Source: Pseudomonadota bacterium (GTDB taxonomy: Bacteria; Pseudomonadota; Alphaproteobacteria; Sphingomonadales; Sphingomonadaceae). From it: a stretch of DNA of 64,000 nucleotides. The notes below the pieces were generated by a model that saw only the letters and a list, made by a program, of their open reading frames with translations, did not search any database and was not told the origin of the DNA. A program made the position numbers and the translations under genes. The stretch's first letter is position 1; the number at the start of each line of letters is the position of its first letter. Shown piece after piece: positions 1 through 8,197 of the stretch. The stretch lies in the NCBI GenBank assembly GCA_023436615.1, contig JAEZIO010000040.1:1-64000 (forward strand). The letters run 5' to 3'.

Positions 1-511
1 TGGTCATCAACGACTCACGGCTGATCGGCACGAGAGGAACCATGTCGACCGCGCCGAGCGTCTTGTGCGTGCTTTCGCGAGCGCCGCCGGCGCAGGCGTT
101 GAGGGCAGGGTTGCGGTAGACCGACACCACTTCCACCGGTCCCAGCGCCGGTACGACGTATGCCCCGACATAGCGCAGCGCTGCGACGATGTTGGGCCAT
201 GCCTCGACGGGCGGAATTTCGAACGGCTGCGCCCCGCATTTCTGCCAGTCGCTGGCTGTCCTCAGCAACTGCCACGTCGGAACCACGCCGCCCACCCCCC
301 AAGTGGCCAGATAGTCGTTGAACGCCCTCACGCCCGCGGCGTGCCAGGGCGCCGCTACGTACCAGTTGCGATAGCCGGGCTCGTCCTGACCGGCAGTCAC
401 GTACGGGGCCGCAGGCTGCCAGATTTGCGGCGAAGGCTCTCGTACCTGCGCGGCCGCCGAGCTCGGGGCAATCAGCAACAAGGCAGCGAGGAGACGCACC
501 TCGGCAAGCAT
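1..511 (-). CDS. Secreted M15-family peptidase-like protein (3' end outside window)
   Basis: The reading frame is open from an ATG at 511 to the window edge, so only the first 170 residues are visible and the C-terminus is missing. Residues 1-21 form a signal peptide with a leucine/alanine core ending in SSAAA. Residues 132-156 read as the metal-binding part of a D-Ala-D-Ala carboxypeptidase-like M15 domain: a YRNPALN stretch, then S147-x-H149 and D156, matching the family pattern SxHx4AxD. Such enzymes act on peptidoglycan stem peptides in the periplasm. It is divergent from the PHA-system gene, with 51 bp between starts. Family assignment is from motif reading; the second metal-binding histidine region lies beyond the window. 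Confidence 0.7.
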   Translation of the reverse strand, partial: MLAEVRLLAALLLIAPSSAAAQVREPSPQIWQPAAPYVTAGQDEPGYRNWYVAAPWHAAGVRAFNDYLATWGVGGVVPTWQLLRTASDWQKCGAQPFEIPPVEAWPNIVAALRYVGAYVVPALGPVEVVSVYRNPALNACAGGARESTHKTLGAVDMVPLVPISRESLMT

Positions 512-562
512 AAAGCTCGGCGGGCGCTTGAAAAGCCGCTCGCCGCCGGTCACATCGTGCAA

Positions 563-880
563 ATGAGCCAGCCCATCGACGTCGATCTGCCGCACAAGCT
601 TGGCAAGGAAGAGGCGAAGCGCCGCATCGGCACGAACATCCACAAGCTTCACGAGCATATCCCCGGCGGCGGCAACGTCAGCTCCCGCTGGGAAGGCGAT
701 ACCATGAAGCTTTCCGTCGCGGCGATGGGGGAGGCGATCGAGGCGGACCTCACGGTGTTCGACAGCAAGGTTCATTGCCACTTCCGGCTGCCAGGCCTGC
801 TCGGCATGTTCGCGCAGCCGATCGCCGCGGCGCTGCGCGCCAAGGGCAGCGACCTGCTGCTAGAGGACCGCCGAGACTGA
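563..880 (+). CDS. Polyhydroxyalkanoic acid system family protein
   Basis: A 105-residue protein beginning MSQPIDVDLPHKLG, typical of the PHA granule-region family (PF09650) of alpha- and gammaproteobacteria. The pattern is visible in HKLGKEEAKRRI near the N-terminus and the end TVFDSKVHCHFRLPG followed by a short amphipathic C-terminus. Members are small cytosolic proteins associated with polyhydroxyalkanoate metabolism; their biochemical role is not established. The frame is open upstream, but ATG 563 gives the family's normal length and N-terminus. Its stop overlaps the ATG of the ferredoxin reductase gene at 880, so the two are probably co-transcribed. Confidence 0.85.
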   Translation: MSQPIDVDLPHKLGKEEAKRRIGTNIHKLHEHIPGGGNVSSRWEGDTMKLSVAAMGEAIEADLTVFDSKVHCHFRLPGLLGMFAQPIAAALRAKGSDLLLEDRRD

Positions 881-2190
881 TGCGCCACTTCGCAGTCGTC
901 GGGTCGGGGCCCGGAGGCTTCTATACGGCGGAGGCGCTCAACAAGGCTTATGGCGACAAGGCGCGGATCGACATCATCGATCGCTACGCCGTCCCCTACG
1001 GCCTCGTCCGTTTCGGGGTCGCGCCCGACCACCAGTCGCTGAAGGCGGTATCCAAGCGCTACGACAAGGTTGCCGAGGAAGCCGGCGTAGACTTTATCGG
1101 CAACGTGACGGTGGGCCGGGACGTGTCGATCGCCGAGCTTCTCGATCATTATGATGCCGCGGTCCTGGCGATCGGAGCGCCGCACGACCGCAAGCTCGGC
1201 ATCCCCGGCGAGGACCTGCCGGGTGTTATCGGCTCGGCAGCCTTCGTCGGCTGGTACAACGGTCATCCCGAGTTCGCCGACCTAGCGCCGCCATTGGACG
1301 GCACGCACGCGGCGGTCATCGGCAACGGCAATGTCGCGCTCGATTGCGCGCGGATCCTGTCCAAGACGCGTGGTGAGCTCGAAAGCGGCGACATCGTCAG
1401 CCACGCCCTTGCCGCGCTCGAACAGTCACCGATCCGTACCGTGACCATTCTCGGGCGGCGCGGGCCGCTTCAGATCTCGATGACCCCAAAGGAGCTCGGC
1501 GAGCTCGGCCATCTCGAGGAAGCGACTCCGGTCGTGGACACGGGCGACTTTCCGCCGCTGGAGGCGGACGAGGCGCTGGAGCCGGGGCAGCGCAAATCCG
1601 TTACCATCCTTCGCGAATTCGCCGCCAACGGCGCAGACGAGGCCAAGCCGGCCAGGATCTTGTTCGATTTCTACGCCAAGCCGCTAGCCATCGAGGGCGA
1701 GGGCCGCGCGGAGAAGATCATCGTCGAGCGCACTGAGCTCGACGAGGGAGGCCGTGCCGTTGGCACCGGCGAAACTTACGAAGTGCCGGCATCGCTCGTC
1801 GTGACGTCGATCGGCTATTCCACTCCCCCGCTGGAGGGCGTCCCCTACGACGATCGCGGCGGCAAGTTCCTCAACGACAACGGCAGGATCGCAGACCGGC
1901 TCTATTGCGTCGGCTGGGCGCGACGCGGCCCGACCGGGACGATCGGTACTAACCGCCCGGACGGGTACGAGGTCGCCGCTCAGATCGAGGCGGCGATGCC
2001 GCCCGGAAGCTCGAGCGAGCGACAAGGCGCGGAAGGCTTGAAAGCGCTTCTGGCCGCCCGTGACGTCATGGCGACGGATTATGACGACTGGCGCAAGATA
2101 GAGGAAACCGAAATTGCCAACGCGCGGCCGGGCGCGCCGCGTGAGAAGTTCGTCCGCGTCGAGGATTGGCTGGCGTCGTTGGGACGATAA
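880..2190 (+). CDS. Ferredoxin--NADP(+) reductase, adrenodoxin-reductase type
   Basis: A 436-residue flavoprotein of the FprA/adrenodoxin reductase family, which moves electrons between NADPH and ferredoxin. The N-terminal FAD-binding Rossmann motif is GSGPGG at residues 8-13, followed by YAVPYGLVRFGVAPDH, a family signature. A second nucleotide-binding motif, GNGNVALDCAR near residue 148, would bind NADP. The C-terminal WARRGPTGTIGTNRPDG stretch near residue 350 is the conserved FAD/NADP contact region. Length matches the family. The ATG at 880 overlaps the stop of the upstream PHA-system gene. The redox partner cannot be told from this window. Confidence 0.92.
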   Translation: MRHFAVVGSGPGGFYTAEALNKAYGDKARIDIIDRYAVPYGLVRFGVAPDHQSLKAVSKRYDKVAEEAGVDFIGNVTVGRDVSIAELLDHYDAAVLAIGAPHDRKLGIPGEDLPGVIGSAAFVGWYNGHPEFADLAPPLDGTHAAVIGNGNVALDCARILSKTRGELESGDIVSHALAALEQSPIRTVTILGRRGPLQISMTPKELGELGHLEEATPVVDTGDFPPLEADEALEPGQRKSVTILREFAANGADEAKPARILFDFYAKPLAIEGEGRAEKIIVERTELDEGGRAVGTGETYEVPASLVVTSIGYSTPPLEGVPYDDRGGKFLNDNGRIADRLYCVGWARRGPTGTIGTNRPDGYEVAAQIEAAMPPGSSSERQGAEGLKALLAARDVMATDYDDWRKIEETEIANARPGAPREKFVRVEDWLASLGR

Positions 2191-2283
2191 TTCGCAGGTT
2201 GCGCTCCCGGCGAGCCGCATCTATCTAGCCGCGGCCTTGGCTCCCGCCGCGACCCTGGTGTCGCGACACGTGCGGGTTCCGGT

Positions 2284-2360
2284 CGGGGAGTAGCTCAGCC
2301 TGGTAGAGCACTGTCTTCGGGAGGCAGGGGCCGGAGGTTCGAATCCTCTCTCCCCGACCA
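2284..2360 (+). tRNA. tRNA-Pro(CGG)
   Basis: A 77-nt cloverleaf with acceptor stem CGGGGAG/CTCCCCG, a D-arm GCTCAGCCTGGTAGAGC, anticodon stem CTGTC/GGCAG enclosing the loop TTCGGGA (anticodon CGG) and T-arm containing GGTTCGAATCC. The CCA end is encoded at 2358-2360. It is followed at once by a long hairpin. Confidence 0.97.
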
Positions 2361-2403
2361 TCGAATTTCGCAGATGTCCGGGGGACATCTGCCGGAAATT
2401 CGA
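2361..2403. terminator. 43-bp hairpin shared by convergent tRNA-Pro and lactate dehydrogenase genes
   Basis: The arm TCGAATTTC (2361-2369) plus GCAGATGTCC (2370-2379) pairs with GGACATCTGC (2383-2392) plus GAAATTCGA (2395-2403), with loop GGG and a two-base bulge. It fills the whole gap between the tRNA CCA end and the stop codon of the convergent gene, so it probably ends transcription in both directions. There is no T-run, so intrinsic termination is inferred from structure and position only. Its inner core is shared with repeats at 13000-13057. Confidence 0.6.
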
Positions 2404-3528
2404 TCACGCACCGTCCAGTACCTCCTTCCCGATCTCGCTTGTCTTCGTCGTTCCTGTCAGCGCCATAGCCACCCGCATTTCCGCTTCGATCAGCTTGAGT
2501 GCATGGGAGACGCCGGCGCCGCCTGCGGCCGCGAGCGCATAGGCCCAGGCGCGCCCGAGAAGGACGAAATCGGCACCCAGCGCCAGCATCCGCACCACGT
2601 CCAGGCCTGACCGGACGCCGCCATCAACCAGGATTGGGATTTGCCCGCCGACCGCGTCCACCACGCGCGGCAGCGCACGCGCGGTCGAGCTGACCCCGTC
2701 GAGCTGCCGCCCGCCATGGTTTGACACGACGATCGCGTCGGCGCGCGCGGCAGCCGCCTGCCGAGCGTCGTCGGGATCGAGAATGCCCTTGATGACCAGC
2801 GGGCCGTCCCAGCGCTCGCGCACCCACTGCACATCCGCCCAGCTGACGGATGGGTCGAAATTATCGTGGATCCACTTCTGGAAGTCCGCCAGCGGCGCGC
2901 GCCTTCCGACGATCGGCTCGAGATTGCCAAGGCTGTGCGGGCGTCCCCAAAGGCCGACGTCCCACAGCCAGCCGGGCCGAGAGAGGAGCTGCGCCCACCT
3001 GCGCGGACCGGTGCCGGCCGCGCGATAATCGCGATAGCGCGATCCCGGCACTGCGAGATCGACGGTGAGAACGAGCGCCTCGCAGCCGACCTCCTTCGCG
3101 GCCTCGATCAGCTCGCCGACAAAGCGGCGGTCCTTGACGAAATAGAGCTGGTACCAGGGGATGTTGCCCGAGGCGGCGACTTCGCGGAGCGAGCAGCCGC
3201 TGACGCTCGACAGCGCCATTGGAACCTTGGCTTGCGCCGCCGCACGGATTGCCTGCACCTCGCCGCGACGCGCATAAAGGCCCGCGAGTCCGACCGGCCC
3301 CAGGCCCACCGGCATCGCCCATGTCTTGCCGAAAAGCTCGGCCGAAAGATCGATCTTCGACACGTCGCGAAGCACGCGCTGCCGCAAAGCGACGGCTTCG
3401 AGGTCCGCGACGTTCCGGCGCAAAGTCGCCTCGTCGTAGGAGCCGCCGTCCAGATATTCGAAGAGGAAATGCGGCAGCCGCGCCTTGGCCAGCGCGCGAT
3501 AATCGCTGACGGAAGCGGCGCGTCGCAC
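2404..3528 (-). CDS. lldD: FMN-dependent L-lactate dehydrogenase / alpha-hydroxy-acid dehydrogenase
   Basis: A 374-residue member of the FMN-dependent alpha-hydroxy acid oxidase/dehydrogenase family, closest by pattern to LldD, which oxidises L-lactate to pyruvate at the membrane. Visible features are an N-terminal [20 protein letters not shown] segment, the FMN phosphate-binding region, K247 in VIKGIL, and the active-site signature [10 protein letters not shown] with the catalytic His at 271. The start is a GTG at 3526-3528, abutting the aldolase stop codon at 3529-3531, so the genes form one leftward operon. The substrate could be another 2-hydroxy acid. Confidence 0.85.
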   Translation of the reverse strand: MRRAASVSDYRALAKARLPHFLFEYLDGGSYDEATLRRNVADLEAVALRQRVLRDVSKIDLSAELFGKTWAMPVGLGPVGLAGLYARRGEVQAIRAAAQAKVPMALSSVSGCSLREVAASGNIPWYQLYFVKDRRFVGELIEAAKEVGCEALVLTVDLAVPGSRYRDYRAAGTGPRRWAQLLSRPGWLWDVGLWGRPHSLGNLEPIVGRRAPLADFQKWIHDNFDPSVSWADVQWVRERWDGPLVIKGILDPDDARQAAAARADAIVVSNHGGRQLDGVSSTARALPRVVDAVGGQIPILVDGGVRSGLDVVRMLALGADFVLLGRAWAYALAAAGGAGVSHALKLIEAEMRVAMALTGTTKTSEIGKEVLDGA

Positions 3529-4344
3529 CTAGGTCGCGAAGCTCGGATCCAGGCGATAGGCCTTTCGCTTTAGCGCCGGCCACGCGAGCAGGTTCGCCGC
3601 GACGGTGAGGCCCACCGCGCCTTGCTCGGCAGTGGTTTCCGGCGAACCCTGCGGGGGCATGCTGAGGTCGCTGCCCGCGGAAAGCGCCATGACCTGCGCC
3701 TGGCACGCGCGCTCGAGGAAATAGAGCTTCACGAAGCACTCGCCGACATTCTTGCCCACCGCGAGCGTGCCATGATTGCGAAGGATCATCGCCCCCTTGC
3801 TGCCGAGGTCGGCAACCAGCCGCTCGCGCTCGTCCAGGTCCACGGCAACGCCTTCATATTCGTGAAAGGCCACATCGCCGCGAACAAGCATTGCCGTCTG
3901 CGTCAACGGCAACAGGCCTTCGCCATGCGCGGAGACGGCCTGGCCCGCCGGAGTGTGCAGGTGCATCACCGCGTGGGCGTCTTCCCGCGCCATGTGGATC
4001 GCCGAGTGGATCGTAAAGCCGGCCGGGTTGGTGATGAAGGGCGTCTGCTCGACCGGATTGCCGTGCACGTCGACCTTGACCAGCGAGCTTGCCGTCACTT
4101 CCTCGAACATGAGCTGGTAGGGGTTGAGCAGGAAATGATGCTCCGGCCCGGGGACGCGCGCCGACAGGTGCGTGAAGATGAGATCGTCCCACCCGTAATA
4201 AGCGACCATCCGGTAGGCGCAGGCGAGGTCGACGCGGATCGCCCATTCCTCGTCGCTGACCTTGCCTTTCACAGACGGGATTTCGACCGAATCCAGCGCC
4301 TTCACCTCGCTGATGCCCCGGTTCATGCTGTCGACGCGATTCAT
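3529..4344 (-). CDS. Class II aldolase/adducin family protein
   Basis: A 271-residue protein of the zinc-dependent class II aldolase/adducin family (fuculose-phosphate aldolase fold). The metal-site histidines are seen in AVMHLHTPAGQ in the middle of the protein and in RNHGTLAVG towards the C-terminus. Members either cleave sugar-like phosphates or act as decarboxylases; the true substrate cannot be read from sequence. It starts 4 bp inside the end of maiA and is followed without a gap by the lactate dehydrogenase gene, which suggests an operon for catabolism of small hydroxy- or aromatic-derived acids. Confidence 0.8.
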   Translation of the reverse strand: MNRVDSMNRGISEVKALDSVEIPSVKGKVSDEEWAIRVDLACAYRMVAYYGWDDLIFTHLSARVPGPEHHFLLNPYQLMFEEVTASSLVKVDVHGNPVEQTPFITNPAGFTIHSAIHMAREDAHAVMHLHTPAGQAVSAHGEGLLPLTQTAMLVRGDVAFHEYEGVAVDLDERERLVADLGSKGAMILRNHGTLAVGKNVGECFVKLYFLERACQAQVMALSAGSDLSMPPQGSPETTAEQGAVGLTVAANLLAWPALKRKAYRLDPSFAT

Positions 4345-4982
4345 GCGGCCTGCTCCACCTGGTCGGGATGCGCATCGGCGAATGCCGCGAGACCGCTTGC
4401 GCTCGCTTCGGCTCTAAGCAGAGTGGGGTAGGGATCCAGCGGCACGCTGTAGCGGCGCGCGTTGTACATCTGCGGCACCAGGCACACGTCCGCCATGGTA
4501 GGAGCGTTGCCGAAAAGGAAGCTGCCGGCTCGTGCCTTTGCCATGGCCTCCAGCGCCTCGAAGCCTTCCGTGATCCAGTGCGCATACCATTTGTCGCGCG
4601 CCGCTTCCGGTTGCTGAAGTGCTCCGGCGAGATATTTCAGGACACGCAAATTGTTCAGTGGATGAATATCGCACGCGACCATCAACGCCATCGCGCGGAC
4701 GTGCGCCTGGTCCTTGGGATCCGTCGGCAGGAGCGGCGGCGTCGAGCGCGTCTGGTCGAGATAGGCGATGATCGCGAGGCTCTGAGTCAGCCGGTGATCG
4801 TCGATCTCAAGCATCGGCACGAAGCCTTGCGGATTGAGCGCCTTGTAAGACGTGCTTTTCTGGTCGCCGGAGCGAAGGTCGACGGGATGGCTGTCGTATT
4901 CCACCCCCTTCAGGTTCAGTGCGATTCGAACGCGGTAGGCGGCCGAGGACCGGAAATAATCGTGGAGGACGGCTTTGGTCAT
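4341..4982 (-). CDS. maiA: Maleylacetoacetate isomerase (zeta-class glutathione transferase)
   Basis: A 213-residue protein with the zeta-class GST signature SSAAYRVRIAL at residues 12-22, which binds glutathione, and the thioredoxin-like motif NPQGFVPMLEIDD near residue 50. The C-terminal half is the helical GST domain. The family isomerises maleylacetoacetate to fumarylacetoacetate in tyrosine breakdown, or related maleyl compounds. Length is standard. No fumarylacetoacetase or homogentisate dioxygenase gene lies next to it here, so the exact pathway is inferred. Confidence 0.85.
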   Translation of the reverse strand: MTKAVLHDYFRSSAAYRVRIALNLKGVEYDSHPVDLRSGDQKSTSYKALNPQGFVPMLEIDDHRLTQSLAIIAYLDQTRSTPPLLPTDPKDQAHVRAMALMVACDIHPLNNLRVLKYLAGALQQPEAARDKWYAHWITEGFEALEAMAKARAGSFLFGNAPTMADVCLVPQMYNARRYSVPLDPYPTLLRAEASASGLAAFADAHPDQVEQAA

Positions 4983-4994
4983 CGAAGCGGATGC

Positions 4995-5402
4995 TTAACG
5001 CGCGCCGACGAATGGCGCTACTACCTCGGGCGGAACCCTGACCGGGCGGCCGGCGGCTCGGTCGATGATCGCCCAGACCGTCCGCGCCCGGACGCACGTC
5101 TTGCCGTCCGCACCGGTGAATTCGACGATCCGATCGAAGCGTGCCCCTTGCGGAGCATCGCCGACCCATGTGCGTGCGGTGACCGTGTCGCCTTCGTGCG
5201 CGGCGCGCAGGTAATCGATCTCATGGCGGACGACGACCCAGAAGTAGGCTTCGTCATGCTCCCGCCGCGCGACGCTTCGCCAGTGCGCTACGGCGATGTC
5301 CTGGATCCACTGCACCCAGACGGCATTGTTGACGTGACCGAGCTCGTCGATGTGCTCGGGCGCGGCGGTGAACGTCATTGCGAAGACCGGCCGCTCCTCC
5401 AC
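4995..5402 (-). CDS. Acyl-CoA thioesterase, 4HBT hot-dog fold
   Basis: A 135-residue protein with the 4-hydroxybenzoyl-CoA thioesterase-type motif DELGHVNNAVWVQWIQD at about residues 18-34; its Asp is the usual catalytic residue. Such enzymes hydrolyse acyl-CoA thioesters in the cytosol. It lies 12 bp upstream of maiA and 1 bp downstream of the oligopeptidase gene, consistent with co-transcription. Substrate range is unknown. Confidence 0.82.
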   Translation of the reverse strand: MEERPVFAMTFTAAPEHIDELGHVNNAVWVQWIQDIAVAHWRSVARREHDEAYFWVVVRHEIDYLRAAHEGDTVTARTWVGDAPQGARFDRIVEFTGADGKTCVRARTVWAIIDRAAGRPVRVPPEVVAPFVGAR

Positions 5403-5403
5403 G

Positions 5404-7464
5404 TCACTCGACCTGCGTCAGGACGAAGGCAAACGCCTCTGCGACCTCGCGAAGGCTTTCCCAGCGGCCGGACTTGCCGCCGTGGCCGGCGCCCATGTTC
5501 GTCTTCAGGAGCAGCAAATTGTCGTCGGTCTTGGTGGCGCGGAGCTTGGCGGCCCACTTCGCCGGCTCCCAATAGGTCACACGCGGATCGTTGAGGCCGC
5601 CGGTGATCAGCATCGGCGGATAATCCTGCGCCTTCACATTGTCGTAGGGGCTGTAGCTTCGGATCAGCTCGAACGCCGCCTTGTCCTTCAGCGGGTTGCC
5701 CCACTCGGGCCACTCGCCCGGCGTTAGAGGCAGGCTGTCGTCGAGCATCGTGTTGAGCACATCGACGAAGGGCACATCGGCCACGACCGCGCCCCACAGC
5801 TCGGGATCCGTGTTGGCGACGACGCCCATCAGCTCGCCGCCCGCCGAGCCGCCATTTATCGCGATCCGGCCCGCCCGCGAGAACTTGGCGTCGATCAGCC
5901 CCTTCGCAGCATCGACGAAATCGGTGAAGGCATTGACCCGCTTGTCGAGCTTGCCGTCGAGATACCAGTTGTAGCCGAGGTCGTCGCCGCCGCGGATGTG
6001 GGCGATCGCATAAGCCCAGCCTCGATCCAGCAGGCTGATCCGCGCGGTGGAGAAGCCCGGCGGAATGGCATGCCCATAGGCACCGTAGGCGTAGAGGAAG
6101 AGCTTGCCCTCGCCGTTTTTCTCGAAGCCCTTCTTGTAGACAACCGAAACCGGCACCTGCTTGCCGTCGCGCGCCGGGATCATCAGCCGCTCGGTAACGT
6201 ACTGGCTCGCGTCGTAGCCGGAGGGGATTTCCTGGACCTTCAGAACCTCGAGATCGCCGCTGCGGGGGTGATAATCGTAGACCGTGCCGGGCGTGACCAT
6301 CGACGAATAGCCGATTCGATAGGCATCCGGGGCAAACTCGGGATTGCCCGCGAAGCCGGCGCTGTAGCTCGCCTCCTGGAAAGGAATCCGGGTTTCTTCC
6401 CCGTCATATGTTCTCAGGATCAGCTGATCGAGTCCGTCCGCGCGCTGGTGCATGGCGAGATGGTCGCGATAGCTGACTGCGCCCATGAGATAGACGCGGT
6501 CGGAACCAGGGACCACCTCCTTCCACTCGCCCGGAGCGGCCGGATCGGCCTCGACCAGCCGGAAATTCACATGGTCGTCGTTGGTCGTGATCCACAGCTT
6601 CCCGTGCGCCGCGTCGGGCGAATATTCATGGCCCGGCTTACGCGCTGAAATCAGCACCGGTTCGGCAAGCGGATCGTCGGCCGCGACGAAGCGCACCTCG
6701 GTGGTCGTATTATCGCCGGTGGCGATGAAGATCAGGCTCCGGTCCTGGCTGTCGTCGACCCCGACCGAAAAGCCGAGGTCCTCGGTCTCCTCGTAGATCG
6801 TCCGGTCCTCGCTCACCGGCGTTCCGAGGCGATGGTAGCGGGCGCGATAGCTGCGCCAGTTGTCGTTGACCTCGGTAAAGACGATACCCTTGCTGTCGCT
6901 GGTCCACACCGGCGAGCCGATGCCGACCTCCGTAATGGTCTCGATATCGTCGCCGCTTTCCAGATCGCGGATCTTCAGCGTGAAGCGCTCCGAACCGTTG
7001 GCATCGACCATCGTCGCCAGCAGCTTGCCGTCGGGGCTAGATTCGAGCGCCCCGAGCCGGAAATACTCCTTCCCCTCGGCTTCGGCGGGCTCGTCGTAGA
7101 TCAGCTGTTCCGGACCGCCGTCGAACCGTCTGCGATACCAGCAGCGATACTGCGCGCCCGGCTTGAACGCCCACCAGTAGAGCCAGTCGCCGTCGCGGAT
7201 CGGGACGGAGCTGTCGTCCTCCTTGATGCGCCCCTTCATCTCCTGGAACAGCTGCTCGACCAGGTCCTTGTGCGGCTCCATGGCCGCTTCGAAATAGGCG
7301 TTTTCGGCTTTCAGATACGCGAGGACATTCTCATCGGTGACGTTGGGATAGCCCTGGTCGCGAAGCCACGCCCAGGGGTCCTCGACAGCATGGCCGTGAT
7401 GTTCGAAGCTGTGCGGCCGCTGTTCGGCGCTGGGCGGCGGGGGAAGGTCAGACGCTCTGCTCAT
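5404..7464 (-). CDS. ptrB: Oligopeptidase B, S9A prolyl oligopeptidase family
   Basis: A 686-residue serine peptidase with an N-terminal seven-bladed beta-propeller and a C-terminal alpha/beta-hydrolase domain. The nucleophile motif GGSAGGELMG lies near residue 538, the acid in GGLNDPRV near residue 625 and the His in GAGHGGKSGR near residue 658, in the expected order. The N-terminal segment HGHAVEDPWAWLRD is typical of oligopeptidase B, which cleaves short peptides after basic residues. The length is normal for the family. Divergent from the lipoprotein gene at 7588. Confidence 0.9.
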   Translation of the reverse strand: MSRASDLPPPPSAEQRPHSFEHHGHAVEDPWAWLRDQGYPNVTDENVLAYLKAENAYFEAAMEPHKDLVEQLFQEMKGRIKEDDSSVPIRDGDWLYWWAFKPGAQYRCWYRRRFDGGPEQLIYDEPAEAEGKEYFRLGALESSPDGKLLATMVDANGSERFTLKIRDLESGDDIETITEVGIGSPVWTSDSKGIVFTEVNDNWRSYRARYHRLGTPVSEDRTIYEETEDLGFSVGVDDSQDRSLIFIATGDNTTTEVRFVAADDPLAEPVLISARKPGHEYSPDAAHGKLWITTNDDHVNFRLVEADPAAPGEWKEVVPGSDRVYLMGAVSYRDHLAMHQRADGLDQLILRTYDGEETRIPFQEASYSAGFAGNPEFAPDAYRIGYSSMVTPGTVYDYHPRSGDLEVLKVQEIPSGYDASQYVTERLMIPARDGKQVPVSVVYKKGFEKNGEGKLFLYAYGAYGHAIPPGFSTARISLLDRGWAYAIAHIRGGDDLGYNWYLDGKLDKRVNAFTDFVDAAKGLIDAKFSRAGRIAINGGSAGGELMGVVANTDPELWGAVVADVPFVDVLNTMLDDSLPLTPGEWPEWGNPLKDKAAFELIRSYSPYDNVKAQDYPPMLITGGLNDPRVTYWEPAKWAAKLRATKTDDNLLLLKTNMGAGHGGKSGRWESLREVAEAFAFVLTQVE

Positions 7465-7587
7465 GATCCGCTCTTAGCGGCCCGCCACGTGTCCGGAAGG
7501 GGGGAAGAGACGAGGCCCCTTCCGAAGAAGAAAATTGCGTTGCTATCAATGGGCTGGCCCAATGGCTGGAAACGAAGGGGATTTGCG
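7465..7587. promoter_or_regulatory. Divergent intergenic region with 9-bp inverted repeat
   Basis: This 123-bp gap separates the divergent starts of oligopeptidase B and the lipoprotein and should hold both promoters. It contains a perfect inverted repeat CGGAAGGGG (7494-7502) and CCCCTTCCG (7516-7524) with a 13-bp spacer, which could be an operator or an mRNA hairpin. AAGGGG at 7576-7580 serves as ribosome binding site for the GTG at 7588. No clear -35/-10 pair could be assigned. Confidence 0.4.
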
Positions 7588-8175
7588 GTGGCTGCACGCG
7601 TTTTCGCGGGCCCTCTCGGGCTGCTTGCGCTCCTTGCCGGTTGCTCGTCCGGCGAGGCGCCGCAGGACACCAACGGCGTGGAGCCGGCGGCGGAGACGGC
7701 GGCCGCCGCTTTGGATCCGTGCACATTGGTGACGATGCAAGAGGTGGCCGCGATCATTGGCGAGCCCGTGGTTCGTGCCGTCGCCGATGACGGCGTCTGC
7801 AAGTACGAGACCCAGGACGCTATGGCGTCCAGCGTGGAGATAGAGGTCAAGCGGCCTGGTGGCACCGAAGAGATGAAGGTCGCGAAGCAGGCTGCCGGCG
7901 TCCTCGGCAACATCGGCCAAGGAATGGCCGGTTCAGGCGGTGCAGCCGGTGACGCGGGCAACGCGATAGCGGAGTCGAGCGCGGCCCCTGGACTCGGCGA
8001 CGAGGCATTCTTCGGTCCGAACCAGCAGCTGCACGTGCTCAAGGGCGACAGCTATATTGCCGTTTCGCCGCCCATGATGCGGTCGCGCATGGCGTCCGGC
8101 AACCCGATGCTGACGCCCGAGGCCAAGCGTCAGCTGGCCACGGAAATCGTCACGCGCGCTCTCGCAAAGCTTTGA
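7588..8175 (+). CDS. Putative lipoprotein with paired cysteines
   Basis: A 195-residue protein. The GTG at 7588 was chosen because a good Shine-Dalgarno (AAGGGG) sits 7 bp upstream and it gives a compact signal peptide ending in the lipobox LLAG-C19; an in-frame ATG at 7549 would add 13 residues. After the lipidated Cys and a short linker, DPCTLVTMQEVAAIIGEPV and GVCKYET carry two cysteines in a pattern like DUF3558-type lipoproteins. A Gly/Ala-rich stretch follows. It should be anchored in a membrane facing the periplasm. The function is unknown. Confidence 0.75.
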   Translation: MAARVFAGPLGLLALLAGCSSGEAPQDTNGVEPAAETAAAALDPCTLVTMQEVAAIIGEPVVRAVADDGVCKYETQDAMASSVEIEVKRPGGTEEMKVAKQAAGVLGNIGQGMAGSGGAAGDAGNAIAESSAAPGLGDEAFFGPNQQLHVLKGDSYIAVSPPMMRSRMASGNPMLTPEAKRQLATEIVTRALAKL

Positions 8176-8197
8176 CCGCCGCGCCCGCCGGCACTTT